The position numbers and the translations under genes were made by a program. 64,000 bases of DNA from the NCBI GenBank assembly GCA_963795485.1, contig CAWCIL010000002.1:124001-188000 (forward strand). Reading direction: 5' to 3'. This document shows, in pieces, positions 53,167 through 60,541 of the stretch. The notes under the pieces are model-generated. The model was not told where the DNA came from. It made no database searches and saw only the letters and a program-made list of their open reading frames with translations. The stretch comes from AP-15 sp963795485 (GTDB taxonomy: Bacteria; Pseudomonadota; Alphaproteobacteria; ATCC43930; CGMCC-115725). Within the stretch, counting starts at the first letter, position 1. Each line of letters begins with the position of its first letter.

Positions 53167-54090
53167 ATGGCCCGCCCCTTGCTGCCGCCGCTGAACGCAA
53201 CCAAGGCCTTCGAGGCCGCCGCGCGGCTCGGCAGTTTCACCCGGGCAGCGGCGGAGCTGAATGTCACCCATGGCGCGGTCAGCCGGCAGATTCGCCTGCT
53301 GGAAGATTGGCTCGGCACGCGACTCTTCGTGCGCACGAGCCGGAACGCCGTGCCGACGCGGGCGGGCTCGGACCTGTTGGCCGAAATCGGCCCCGCGCTC
53401 GACCGCATGGCGGCTGTTTCGCGGCGTGTGCGCGAGAATGCGGAGGCCAGTGGATTGCTCCACGTTTCGGCGCTCCCGACTTTCGCGATGCGCTGGCTAA
53501 TTCCACGCCTGCCGGAGTTTCAGCGCGCTCATCCCGCCTTGGAATTGCGGATCGTCACCGCGAGCACGCCAGCAGAACAATTCCGGATGGATGTCGATGC
53601 CGTGATCTCGGGTCCATCGCGGCAACCGGGTTGGGCCGGCAAACGATTTCTCGGCGAAGCGCGTTTACCGCTGTTGAGCCCTGGTCTTATGAAAGAATGC
53701 CCGTTGCGAACGCCGACGGATCTGGCGCGGCATACCCTGCTCCATGCCGCGACGCTGCGCGAGGCGTGGCCGCTGTGGCTGGCCGCCGCCGACGTCCCCC
53801 ATCTGAAGCCGCTGCGCGATCAGGTCTTCGAGCATTTCTACTTTGCGATCCAGGCGGCGCTCGAAGGGCTTGGGGTGTTGATGGGCCCGCTGGCGCTGGT
53901 AGGCGATGAGCTGCGCGACGGTCGGCTCCTGGCCCCGATCAGGGAACCGGCGCTCAGGACGCGCGGATATTTCGTCTATGCGCCGGAGACCAGCAGCGTT
54001 GCTCCGCGGTTCGCTGCCTTCCGAGAGTGGCTGGTGCGCGCGGGGAGCCTGGCCGAGACCGAATCTCCGATTTATTTGACTTTGCGGTAG
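53167..54090 (+). CDS. LysR family transcriptional regulator (GcvA-like)
   Basis: 307-residue LTTR. The N-terminal winged HTH is LNATKAFEAAARLGSFTRAA AELNVTHGAVSRQIRLLE, and the C-terminal substrate-binding domain follows (VSALPTFAMRWLIPRLPEF). The HGAVSRQI recognition helix and SALPTFAMRWL segment match the GcvA-like subgroup. It is divergent from the two MFS genes and probably regulates them; the effector is unknown. The ATG follows a GAGGAAA site. Confidence 0.88.
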   Translation: MARPLLPPLNATKAFEAAARLGSFTRAAAELNVTHGAVSRQIRLLEDWLGTRLFVRTSRNAVPTRAGSDLLAEIGPALDRMAAVSRRVRENAEASGLLHVSALPTFAMRWLIPRLPEFQRAHPALELRIVTASTPAEQFRMDVDAVISGPSRQPGWAGKRFLGEARLPLLSPGLMKECPLRTPTDLARHTLLHAATLREAWPLWLAAADVPHLKPLRDQVFEHFYFAIQAALEGLGVLMGPLALVGDELRDGRLLAPIREPALRTRGYFVYAPETSSVAPRFAAFREWLVRAGSLAETESPIYLTLR

Positions 54091-54166
54091 CGTGCCCTCG
54101 ACGGCGTCGATCGTTCCTCAGCCGCGCGCGTTGCGCGAAGCCCCAGCAAGCCCTGACCGACCGGGT

Positions 54167-54814
54167 TCAGCGCGCCAGCACTTCCCAGACGCGCGTGTCG
54201 CGGGCGTCTTCATCCTCGAGCTCGCGGCTGGTCGGCACGATGTAGCGGGCGATCTCGCGGAGCCCAGTCTCCGGGAGATAAGCGCGGCCGGGGTCGCCGA
54301 GCAAAACCAGAGAGCCGCGCTCGGCGCGTCGGCGCAGCCAGCGGATCGCGCGCTGCGCCATGTCGCGCTCATAGCAAATGTCGCCGGCGGTGACAACGTC
54401 GCAGGTGGGGGTGGGGCTGTCGATCGGATCGACGGTTGTCAGCGCGACGGCGACTTCGTTCAATACCGCGTTGGCAGCGATCGCTGCGGCGGCGAAATGG
54501 TCGATCTCCGCGGCGAGCACCGAGCGGGCGCCGGCTTTTGCGGCGGCGATTGCGACCAGGCCGGAGCCGGAGCCGAAATCGAGCACGCTGCGGCCGGCGA
54601 CGATCTGCGGACGATCGAGTAGATAGCGGGCGAGCGCCTGGCCGCCGGCCCAGGCGAAGGCCCAGAATGGTGGCGGCACCGCGCCACGCGCCAGTGTCTC
54701 CTCGCTCGCCTGCCAGATCGGGGTGATCTCGGTTGCCAGATGAAGCCGGATTTCGGGCACCAGCGGCGGCGCGGCGATCACGGTGTTGCGGCGAACGAAG
54801 AGGTCGGGGTCCAA
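54167..54814 (-). CDS. Class I SAM-dependent methyltransferase (ETFB-lysine methyltransferase-like)
   Basis: About 215-residue methyltransferase with motif I VLDFGSGSGLVAIAAAKAGA, preceded by PPPFWAFAWAGGQALARYLL, a hallmark of the nicotinamide N-methylase/METTL20-like group whose mitochondrial member trimethylates ETF-beta lysines. The post-I acid is in AAEIDHFAAAAI and the motif after is VVTAGDICYERDMAQ (D/N-x-x-Y-like). It abuts ubiA; the start is uncertain because only CTG (54826) and TTG (54814) lie in frame near the N-terminus. Substrate inferred by similarity only. Confidence 0.8.
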   Translation of the reverse strand: MDPDLFVRRNTVIAAPPLVPEIRLHLATEITPIWQASEETLARGAVPPPFWAFAWAGGQALARYLLDRPQIVAGRSVLDFGSGSGLVAIAAAKAGARSVLAAEIDHFAAAAIAANAVLNEVAVALTTVDPIDSPTPTCDVVTAGDICYERDMAQRAIRWLRRRAERGSLVLLGDPGRAYLPETGLREIARYIVPTSRELEDEDARDTRVWEVLAR

Positions 54815-54822
54815 GGCAGGGA

Positions 54823-55869
54823 TCAGATCGCGTGCCCGGCGACGATCCCGGCCAGCAGCAGCCAGCCGACGGCGCGGTTCGAGCGGAATTTTGCGAGGCA
54901 GTCCGCCGGCTCGTCGATGTCGACCCGCGCCGCCTGCCAGGCCAACTGCAGCGCGGCGGCGGCAAGCCCGGCCCAGAACAGCGCACCGAGGCCGGCGGAG
55001 CGGCCGGCGGAGCCCCACAGCAGCACCGCGGCGGCGTAGAAGACGAAGAGCCACGGCCGGGTGCGCGGGCCGAGCGCCAAGGCCGAGGATTTGACGCCGA
55101 TCAGCGCATCGTCCTCCTTGTCCTGGTGCGCGTAGATCGTGTCGTACCCGATGGTCCAGAATACGCCGCCGAGATAGAGCAGCAATGCCGGGCGGCCGAG
55201 CGCGCCGGTGACGGCGGTCCAGCCGACCAGCGCGCCCCAGTTGAAGTTGAGCCCGAGAAAAACCTGCGGCCAATAGGTGACCCGCTTCATGAACGGGTAG
55301 CTGCCGATCAGCCCGAGAACAGCGATCCCGAGCAGAAGGCTGATCCGGTTCAGGCTGAACAGGACGGCGGCGCCGACCGCGAGCTGCAACAGCAGAAATC
55401 CCGCCGCCTGGCGCACGGTCACGGCACCGCTCGGCAACGGCCGCAGCCGGGTGCGCGCGACCTGCCCGTCGTAGTGGCGGTCGGCGATGTCGTTCAAGGT
55501 GCAGCCGGCGCCGCGCATAACCAGCGCACCGAGCGCGAACAGCGCCAGCAGCGCCGGGTCTGGCCAGCGCCGCGAGGCGAGCGCTATCCCCCACCATCCG
55601 GGGAACAGCAACAGCCAGGTCCCGATCGGCCGGTCGAGCCGCGCCAGCCGGGCGTAAGGTCGGGTGGGCGCCGGCAAATAGCGCGCGACCCAATCGCCGC
55701 GGACGATGTCGCTCGGGTCCTCTGGCGGCGGTGCTGCGGCCAGCCCCTCACCCCCTCCCTCTCCTCGCTTGCGGGGAGAGGGAGGGACCCGCGCCGCGGG
55801 AGAGCCTGCCCCCGACCGGATCCGGGGGTGAGGGACCAGCTTCTCCGGCGACTTGTTTTCCGCTGTCAT
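54823..55869 (-). CDS. ubiA: 4-hydroxybenzoate octaprenyltransferase
   Basis: UbiA-family intramembrane prenyltransferase (348 aa) attaching the polyprenyl tail to 4-hydroxybenzoate. Two Asp-rich motifs are present: CTLNDIADRHYDGQVARTRL and IGYDTIYAHQDKEDDALIG. There are eight or so membrane helices. The N-terminal 55 residues are unusual: a 90-bp palindromic repeat (55745-55834) is read in frame there and supplies about 30 Pro/Arg/Gly-rich residues before the conserved IVRGDWVARYLPAPTRPYAR. The ATG at 55869 is the first start; initiation after the repeat is not excluded, but no ATG is there. The downstream methyltransferase is co-transcribed. Confidence 0.9.
   Translation of the reverse strand: MTAENKSPEKLVPHPRIRSGAGSPAARVPPSPRKRGEGGGEGLAAAPPPEDPSDIVRGDWVARYLPAPTRPYARLARLDRPIGTWLLLFPGWWGIALASRRWPDPALLALFALGALVMRGAGCTLNDIADRHYDGQVARTRLRPLPSGAVTVRQAAGFLLLQLAVGAAVLFSLNRISLLLGIAVLGLIGSYPFMKRVTYWPQVFLGLNFNWGALVGWTAVTGALGRPALLLYLGGVFWTIGYDTIYAHQDKEDDALIGVKSSALALGPRTRPWLFVFYAAAVLLWGSAGRSAGLGALFWAGLAAAALQLAWQAARVDIDEPADCLAKFRSNRAVGWLLLAGIVAGHAI
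55745..55834. repeat. Palindromic repeat inserted in frame in the 5' coding region of ubiA
   Basis: 90-bp imperfect palindrome with 11-bp perfect outer arms CCCTCACCCCC / GGGGGTGAGGG and an inner stem CCCTCTCC / GGAGAGGG. It matches the dispersed intergenic repeats at about 16490-16540 and 46052-46127. Its length is a multiple of three and it contains no stop in the ubiA frame. Confidence 0.75.
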
Positions 55870-55926
55870 AGCCCAATCTTGGCGATGCATGTGACCGGGC
55901 TCAAGCCGCAGCAGCAGGAGAAAGCG

Positions 55927-56682
55927 ATGAGCGAGCGCGGGGCGAGGCGGGTCCACGTGACGGAACCGCTCGCCGCCGGCGCCGCGGTCGATCTGCCGGC
56001 GGGACCGGCGCATCATCTGCGAACCGTGCTGCGGCTCGGACCCGGCGATGCGGTCGCGGCGTTCAACGCGCAAGATGGCGAATGGAGGTGCCGGATCGCC
56101 GAAAGCGGCCGCAACCGGCTTACCCTGATGGCCGAGCACCTCCTGCGGCCGCCCCGGGCCGAGCCGGATCTATGGCTGTTGTTCGCGCCGATCAAGCGGG
56201 CGCGTCTCGATTGGCTGATCGAGAAGGCGACCGAGCTCGGAGTCGCGGCGCTGCGGCCGGTATGGACCCGGAGAACTCAAGTCGAGCGCCTCAATTTCGA
56301 CCGGCTGCGGGCCCATGCGGTCGCGGCGGCCGAGCAGAGCGAGCGGCTGTCGGTGCCCGAGCTGCATCCGCCGCAGGCGCTCGGCGACCTCATCAAGGCG
56401 TGGCCGCCCGATCGGCGCCTGGTCCTTTGCGACGAGACCGGCGGCGGCGAGCCGATCGCCGCGGTCGCAGCCCGGCTCGGCCCCGGCCCGACGGCAGTGC
56501 TGACCGGTCCCGAGGGTGGCTTTGCCGAGACGGAGCTTGATTATCTAGGCAAACTCTCCTTTGTTAGCCGCGCCGGGCTCGGGCCCAGGGTCCTGCGCGC
56601 CGACACGGCTGCACTGGCGGCTCTGGCGGTGCTCCAGGCATGCGCCGGCGATTGGTTCCGCGGCGCCGATCGCGGCTGGTGA
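55927..56682 (+). CDS. rsmE: 16S rRNA (uracil(1498)-N(3))-methyltransferase
   Basis: RsmE (251 aa), a SPOUT-fold enzyme methylating U1498 of 16S rRNA. The N-terminal PUA-like domain covers residues 1-75 (HHLRTVLRLGPGDAVAAFNA). The SPOUT domain has LWLLFAPIKRARLDWLIEKA TELG, then the SAM-knot elements VLTGPEGGFAETELDYL and RAGLGPRVLRADTAALAALA. The ATG at 55927 follows AGGAG. Divergent from ubiA, with 57 bases between the starts. Confidence 0.93.
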   Translation: MSERGARRVHVTEPLAAGAAVDLPAGPAHHLRTVLRLGPGDAVAAFNAQDGEWRCRIAESGRNRLTLMAEHLLRPPRAEPDLWLLFAPIKRARLDWLIEKATELGVAALRPVWTRRTQVERLNFDRLRAHAVAAAEQSERLSVPELHPPQALGDLIKAWPPDRRLVLCDETGGGEPIAAVAARLGPGPTAVLTGPEGGFAETELDYLGKLSFVSRAGLGPRVLRADTAALAALAVLQACAGDWFRGADRGW

Positions 56683-56757
56683 CCGCGCCGGTGGCCGCGC
56701 GTTTTCAACCAGGGCTGCCGATCCTCAGGCGCCATTTTGCTGGAGTTCCCGCCGAGC

Positions 56758-58125
56758 ATGACGACGACGCCGAGCACGCCCGGAGAACCGATTACCGACC
56801 GGCGCCAGCTGGTCGAATACCTCGCCTCCGGGTCGAAGCCGCCTTCGGCATGGCGGGTCGGCACCGAGCACGAGAAATTCGTCTTTCGCCGCTCCGACCT
56901 GCGCCGCGTGCCCTATGAGGGGCCGGATGGGATTGCCGCGCTGCTGCGGGGGATGACGCGTTTCGGCTGGAAGCCGGTCGTCGAAAACGGCAACACCATC
57001 GCGCTCGCCAACGATGCGCAGTGTTCGATCACCCTCGAGCCCGGCGGCCAGTTCGAATTGAGCGGCGCACCGCTCGAAACCGTGCATCAGACCTGCGACG
57101 AGGTGCACGAGCACCTGCGACAGGTGCGCGAGGTCTGCGACGAGCTCGGACTCGGCATGCTGGGGCTCGGTTTCGACCCGAAATGGCGCCGCGAGGACAT
57201 CCCGTGGATGCCGAAACAGCGCTACCGCATCATGCGCGATTACATGCCGAAAAAGGGCCGCCTCGGGCTCGACATGATGCTGCGCACCTGCACGGTGCAA
57301 ACCAACCTCGATTACCAATCCGAAGCCGACATGGTGAAGAAGTTCCGGGTCAGCCTGGCCTTGCAGCCGGTGGCCGTGGCCTTGTTCGCCAACTCGCCCT
57401 TTGTCGAGGGCCGGCCGTCGGGTCTGTTGAGCCAGCGCAGCTACATCTGGACCGATACCGACCCCGACCGCTGCGGCACCTTGCCCTTTGTGTTCGAGCC
57501 CGGTTTCGGGTTCGAGCGCTATGTCGATTACATGCTCGATGTGCCGATGTATTTCGTCTACCGCGACGGCCGCTATATCGATGCGAGCGGCCAGTCGTTC
57601 CGCGATTTCCTCGCCGGCAGGCTTCCGGCGTTGCCCGGTGAAATCCCGCGCCTGGGCGACTGGATCGACCATCTGACGACGGCGTTCCCCGAGGTTCGGC
57701 TGAAGACCTTTCTTGAAATGCGCGGCGCCGACGGCGGCCCATGGCGGCGCCTTTGTGCCTTGCCGGCCTTGTGGGTCGGGATTTTCTACGATGCGACGGC
57801 ACTCGACGCCGCCTATGATTTGATCGCCGATTGGACCGCCGAGGAGCGCGAGGCGATGCGCCGCGACGTACCGCGGATGGCGTTGGCAACACCGCTGCGC
57901 ACCCGCACCTTGCGCGATGTGGCGCTCGAAATGCTCGACATCTCTCGTGAGGGACTGCACCGCCGCGCCCGTCGCAGCGCCTGCGGCGACGACGAGACCC
58001 ATTTTCTCGACCCGCTGTTTGCGATCGCCGGCTCCGGCCGCACCCCCTCCGAGGAACTGCTCGAAGACTTCCGCACCCGCTGGAAGGGCAACATCGACCC
58101 GGTCTTTACCGATTACGCATATTAG
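56758..58125 (+). CDS. gshA: Glutamate-cysteine ligase (plant/alphaproteobacterial type)
   Basis: 455-residue GCS2-type ligase making gamma-glutamylcysteine, the first step of glutathione synthesis. Typical blocks are WRVGTEHEKFVF, ENGNTIALANDAQCSITLEP GGQFELSG (ATP/metal Glu residues), MPKQRYRIMRDYMPKKGRLG, TCTVQTNLDYQSEADMVKK and the late FLEMRGADGGPW. The ATG at 56758 is preceded by GGAG at about 12 bases; a TTG at 56737 is an alternative. It is followed by an RHH antitoxin gene only 11 bases downstream. Confidence 0.94.
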   Translation: MTTTPSTPGEPITDRRQLVEYLASGSKPPSAWRVGTEHEKFVFRRSDLRRVPYEGPDGIAALLRGMTRFGWKPVVENGNTIALANDAQCSITLEPGGQFELSGAPLETVHQTCDEVHEHLRQVREVCDELGLGMLGLGFDPKWRREDIPWMPKQRYRIMRDYMPKKGRLGLDMMLRTCTVQTNLDYQSEADMVKKFRVSLALQPVAVALFANSPFVEGRPSGLLSQRSYIWTDTDPDRCGTLPFVFEPGFGFERYVDYMLDVPMYFVYRDGRYIDASGQSFRDFLAGRLPALPGEIPRLGDWIDHLTTAFPEVRLKTFLEMRGADGGPWRRLCALPALWVGIFYDATALDAAYDLIADWTAEEREAMRRDVPRMALATPLRTRTLRDVALEMLDISREGLHRRARRSACGDDETHFLDPLFAIAGSGRTPSEELLEDFRTRWKGNIDPVFTDYAY

Positions 58126-58136
58126 GAAGCGACACA

Positions 58137-58451
58137 ATGACCAGCCGCATGGTCAAATCCGTGACCGTTTCTCTGCCGACGGAAATGCTGGAGCGGTTCG
58201 ATCGCGTGCGCCAACGCGAGCACCGCAGCCGCTCCGATCTGAGACGCGAGGCGTTACATCAGTATGTTGCAAGCGCTGCAGGGCGCCGGATCCCAATTGT
58301 CGATCCTGAGCCGGGGGAATTCGATTCACTGGAATGTGGTCGTCGGCAGACTGAACGTGGCGAATATGTGCTGTTAGAAGACCTGCTTGATGACTTGGAC
58401 GGTAACCGTCATCCATACCGCGGAGAGAAATCTCAGAAGATTCCCCAGTAG
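58137..58451 (+). CDS. Ribbon-helix-helix (CopG-like) antitoxin
   Basis: 104-residue protein with an N-terminal RHH domain: the beta strand KSVTVSLPTEMLERFDRVRQ followed by the helix-turn-helix RSRSDLRREALHQYV. The C-terminal half (EFDSLECGRRQTERGEYVLL EDLL) is the likely toxin-binding part. The toxin gene starts inside its last 60 bases, the usual order for relBE/parDE-type modules. It likely binds its own operator. Lower GC and codon use than gshA suggest acquired DNA. The start ATG follows the gshA stop by 11 bases. Confidence 0.8.
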   Translation: MTSRMVKSVTVSLPTEMLERFDRVRQREHRSRSDLRREALHQYVASAAGRRIPIVDPEPGEFDSLECGRRQTERGEYVLLEDLLDDLDGNRHPYRGEKSQKIPQ

Positions 58452-58646
58452 GGATCGCCGGCGCCTCAGCTCGGCGCTTCAGGAATGCAGCAAGATCCGT
58501 TCTCTGGAGATGGGGCACAACTTCGCGGCCAGCCCCGAGCCTTCCGACGACGAGTCGGTGCCGACCGAATTCTATTCGATGTTTCCGTGCACGAGCGCCT
58601 CGTGCACGTGCAGGACATTGTCCGGCGCAGCACGACCGCATATTAG
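58390..58646 (+). pseudogene. RelE/ParE-type toxin, frameshifted
   Basis: About 85-residue toxin in two frames. The first part is TWTVTVIHTAERNLRRFPSR DRRRL, the RelE/ParE beta-helix start. The second is MQQDPFSGDGAQLRGQPRAF, then RRRVGADRILFDVSVHERLV and the C-terminal VHVQDIVRRSTTAY. The ALQE/MQQDP junction needs one missing A near 58484. The C-terminal RVGADRILFD and VHVQDI-R strands fit the ribosome-dependent or gyrase-type toxin fold, but the class cannot be decided. A broken toxin with an intact antitoxin is a common end state, although a consensus error is possible. Confidence 0.75.
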
Positions 58647-58887
58647 TGCGACGGACGATTACTCCGGCGGGCCGGAAAGATCAGCCTCGTCGGCCTTCTG
58701 CCTCAATCTGGCCACGAAAGTGACACCTGACATTGCGGTGACGACAACTGCTTCAAATCCGAACAGCGATGCATGACCATCCTATTTCTACGCCACGGCC
58801 CTCTACTTTCCCATGCTTCAGTATTAGCTCTTCCTGCTATTGCCAACGATCGCTTTCATTTCGCTCGAAGCAGCCAAGGAGATCGAG

Positions 58888-59186
58888 ATGGCAACGAACT
58901 CGGAAGCATCGATGAAGCGCACGATAAGGCGGCATCAGTTGCGGGAAATGGTGCCGCTCGCCGACAGCACGATCATGAGAGGAAACAGCGGGGCGAGTAC
59001 CCCCGGCGCTTCGCGCTGTCCCCGCGCTGCGTCGTCTGGGATCTCGCGGAAGTCGAAGCCTGGCTGGCCGCGCGCCGATCAGCGCCCATCGCGCGGGCGC
59101 AATCTCCCGATGTCAGGCAGCGGCGATTCGCGCCCACACGGGTAGCAACTCGCGTTCGAAGATCGAGCGGCGCATCGCCGGCGTGA
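58888..59186 (+). pseudogene. AlpA-family phage-type DNA-binding regulator, frameshifted
   Basis: Small AlpA/excisionase-like HTH protein. The first part is MKRTIRRHQLREMVPLADST I; after a frame change near 58974 it continues RKQRGEYPRRFALSPRCVVW DLAEVEAWLAARR, the AlpA signature. Inserting one T restores STIYERKQRGEYPRRF. AlpA proteins regulate integrase genes of prophages and integrative elements; none is nearby, so this is probably a leftover. The 241 bp before it (58647-58887) hold no convincing gene. Confidence 0.7.
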
Positions 59187-59312
59187 ACGCGGCCATCGGG
59201 AGCCGGCGCCGCTCCTCAAAGCCCCATCGCCGCCGCCTGACCCGGCGTCCTCAGCGAGCGGTTACGCCTCAGCCAGTCGATACAATCGAGAAATGTAACG
59301 GGCGCTGGAACA

Positions 59313-59341
59313 TTGACCTAACTCGCGGGTTAATTTATAAT
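59313..59341 (+). promoter_or_regulatory. Sigma-70-type promoter of the hydrogenase operon
   Basis: TTGACC (-35, 59313-59318), an exact 17-bp spacer and TATAAT (-10, 59336-59341), 86 bases upstream of the hydrogenase small-subunit start. The spacer contains the palindrome TAACTCGCGGGTTA (59319-59332, 12 of 14 symmetric), a possible operator. The remaining gap (59187-59426) has no gene. Such a consensus promoter stands out in this high-GC genome. Confidence 0.65.
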
Positions 59342-59426
59342 GAAAGGGCGTTGGGCACCGTCTAACGACTGCGTGGTTAAATCGCACGTTTGGTGTAGGC
59401 TTGGGCGCGAAGCGAGGGAGAGCGCC

Positions 59427-60511
59427 ATGGCCGTCGCCAGTCCTGCCGAAAATCCCGTCGATGCGGTTCCTTACGGTCGCGCCAAAACGGCGCGCGAGCC
59501 GGCGCTGAAAGAGGTCCACATTTTGTGGATCACGGCGGGCCTCGGCTGCGATGGCGACTCCGTGTCGATCACCGGCGCAAGCAATCCGAGCATCGAAGAC
59601 GTGATGCTGGGCGCCGTGCCGGGACTGCCCACGGTGCATCTGCATAATCCCGTGCTCGCCTACGAGGTCGGCGACGAATTCATGGAGCCTTTCCACAAGG
59701 CGCTGCGCGGCGAACTCGACAATTCGTCGTCGTCGTCGAAGGCTCGATCCCAAACGAGAATCTGAGCGGCGAAGGTTATTGGGCGGCCATGGGCAACGAC
59801 CCGAAGACCGGCCAGCCGTTCAAGACCACCGATTGGATTTCCGGACTGGCGAAAAACGCCCTGGCGATGATCGGAGCCGGCACCTGCGCGACCTACGGCG
59901 GCATCCATGCCATGGCCGGCAATCCGACGGGCTGCATGGGGCTGCAGGACTTTCTTGGCCACAGTTGGAAGTCGAAGGCGGGCCTGCCGATCGTCAACGT
60001 CCCGGGATGTCCAGTGCAGCCCGACAATTTCATGGAGACGGTGCTTTATTTGCTGCGCCAGCTCGCCGGCCTCGCGCCGATGATCCCGCTGGACGAAGCA
60101 GGGCGGCCGAAGTGGCTGTTCGACTTCACCGTGCACGAAGGCTGCGACCGCGCCGCCTATTACGAGACCAGCGATTTCGCCAAGGAATACGGCTCCCGCA
60201 AATGCCTGGTGAAGCTGGGTTGCTGGGGTCCGGTGGTGCAGTGCAACGTGCCCAAGCGCGGCTGGATCGGCGGCGTCGGCGGCTGTCCCAATGTCGGCGG
60301 CATCTGCATCGGCTGCACCATGCCCGGCTTCCCGGACAAGTTCATGCCGTTCATGGATGAGCCGCCGGGCGCGCGGATCTCGTCGCAGTTGATTACGCCT
60401 TATGGTTTGCTCATCCGTAACTTGCGAAAGCTCACCCAATCTACGGTGAATAAAGAGCCCAAGTGGCGGCACAATAAGCGGGAATTGACGACCGGTTACC
60501 ACAAGCAATAA
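59427..60511 (+). pseudogene. hhyS: [NiFe]-hydrogenase small subunit, group 1h-like, frameshifted
   Basis: FeS subunit (about 361 aa) of a [NiFe] hydrogenase. It lacks a Tat signal, as in actinobacterial-type group 1h enzymes. The start of the family fold is EVHILWITAGLGCDGDSVSI with ASNPSIEDVMLGAVPGLP; later Cys blocks are GAGTCATYGGIHAMAGNPTG C, VNVPGCPVQPDNF, HEGCDRAAYY, KCLVKLGCWGPVVQCNVPK and CPNVGGICIGCTMPGFPDKF. The CDGDS Asp matches the 3Cys-1Asp proximal cluster described for this group. A missing base near 59721 (GELD/FVVVVEGSIPNENL) splits the frame. The ATG 59427 has GAGGGAG upstream. It is followed by the large subunit gene. Confidence 0.88.
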
Positions 60512-60541
60512 CGAATTCCGTCGCGAGTTGGAGAACAACAG

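Noticed and set aside
54167..55693. Single long frame covering the methyltransferase and the antisense-frame part of ubiA
   Set aside because: Only the first 216 codons match a methyltransferase; the rest is an out-of-frame shadow of ubiA, which has clear catalytic motifs in its own frame.
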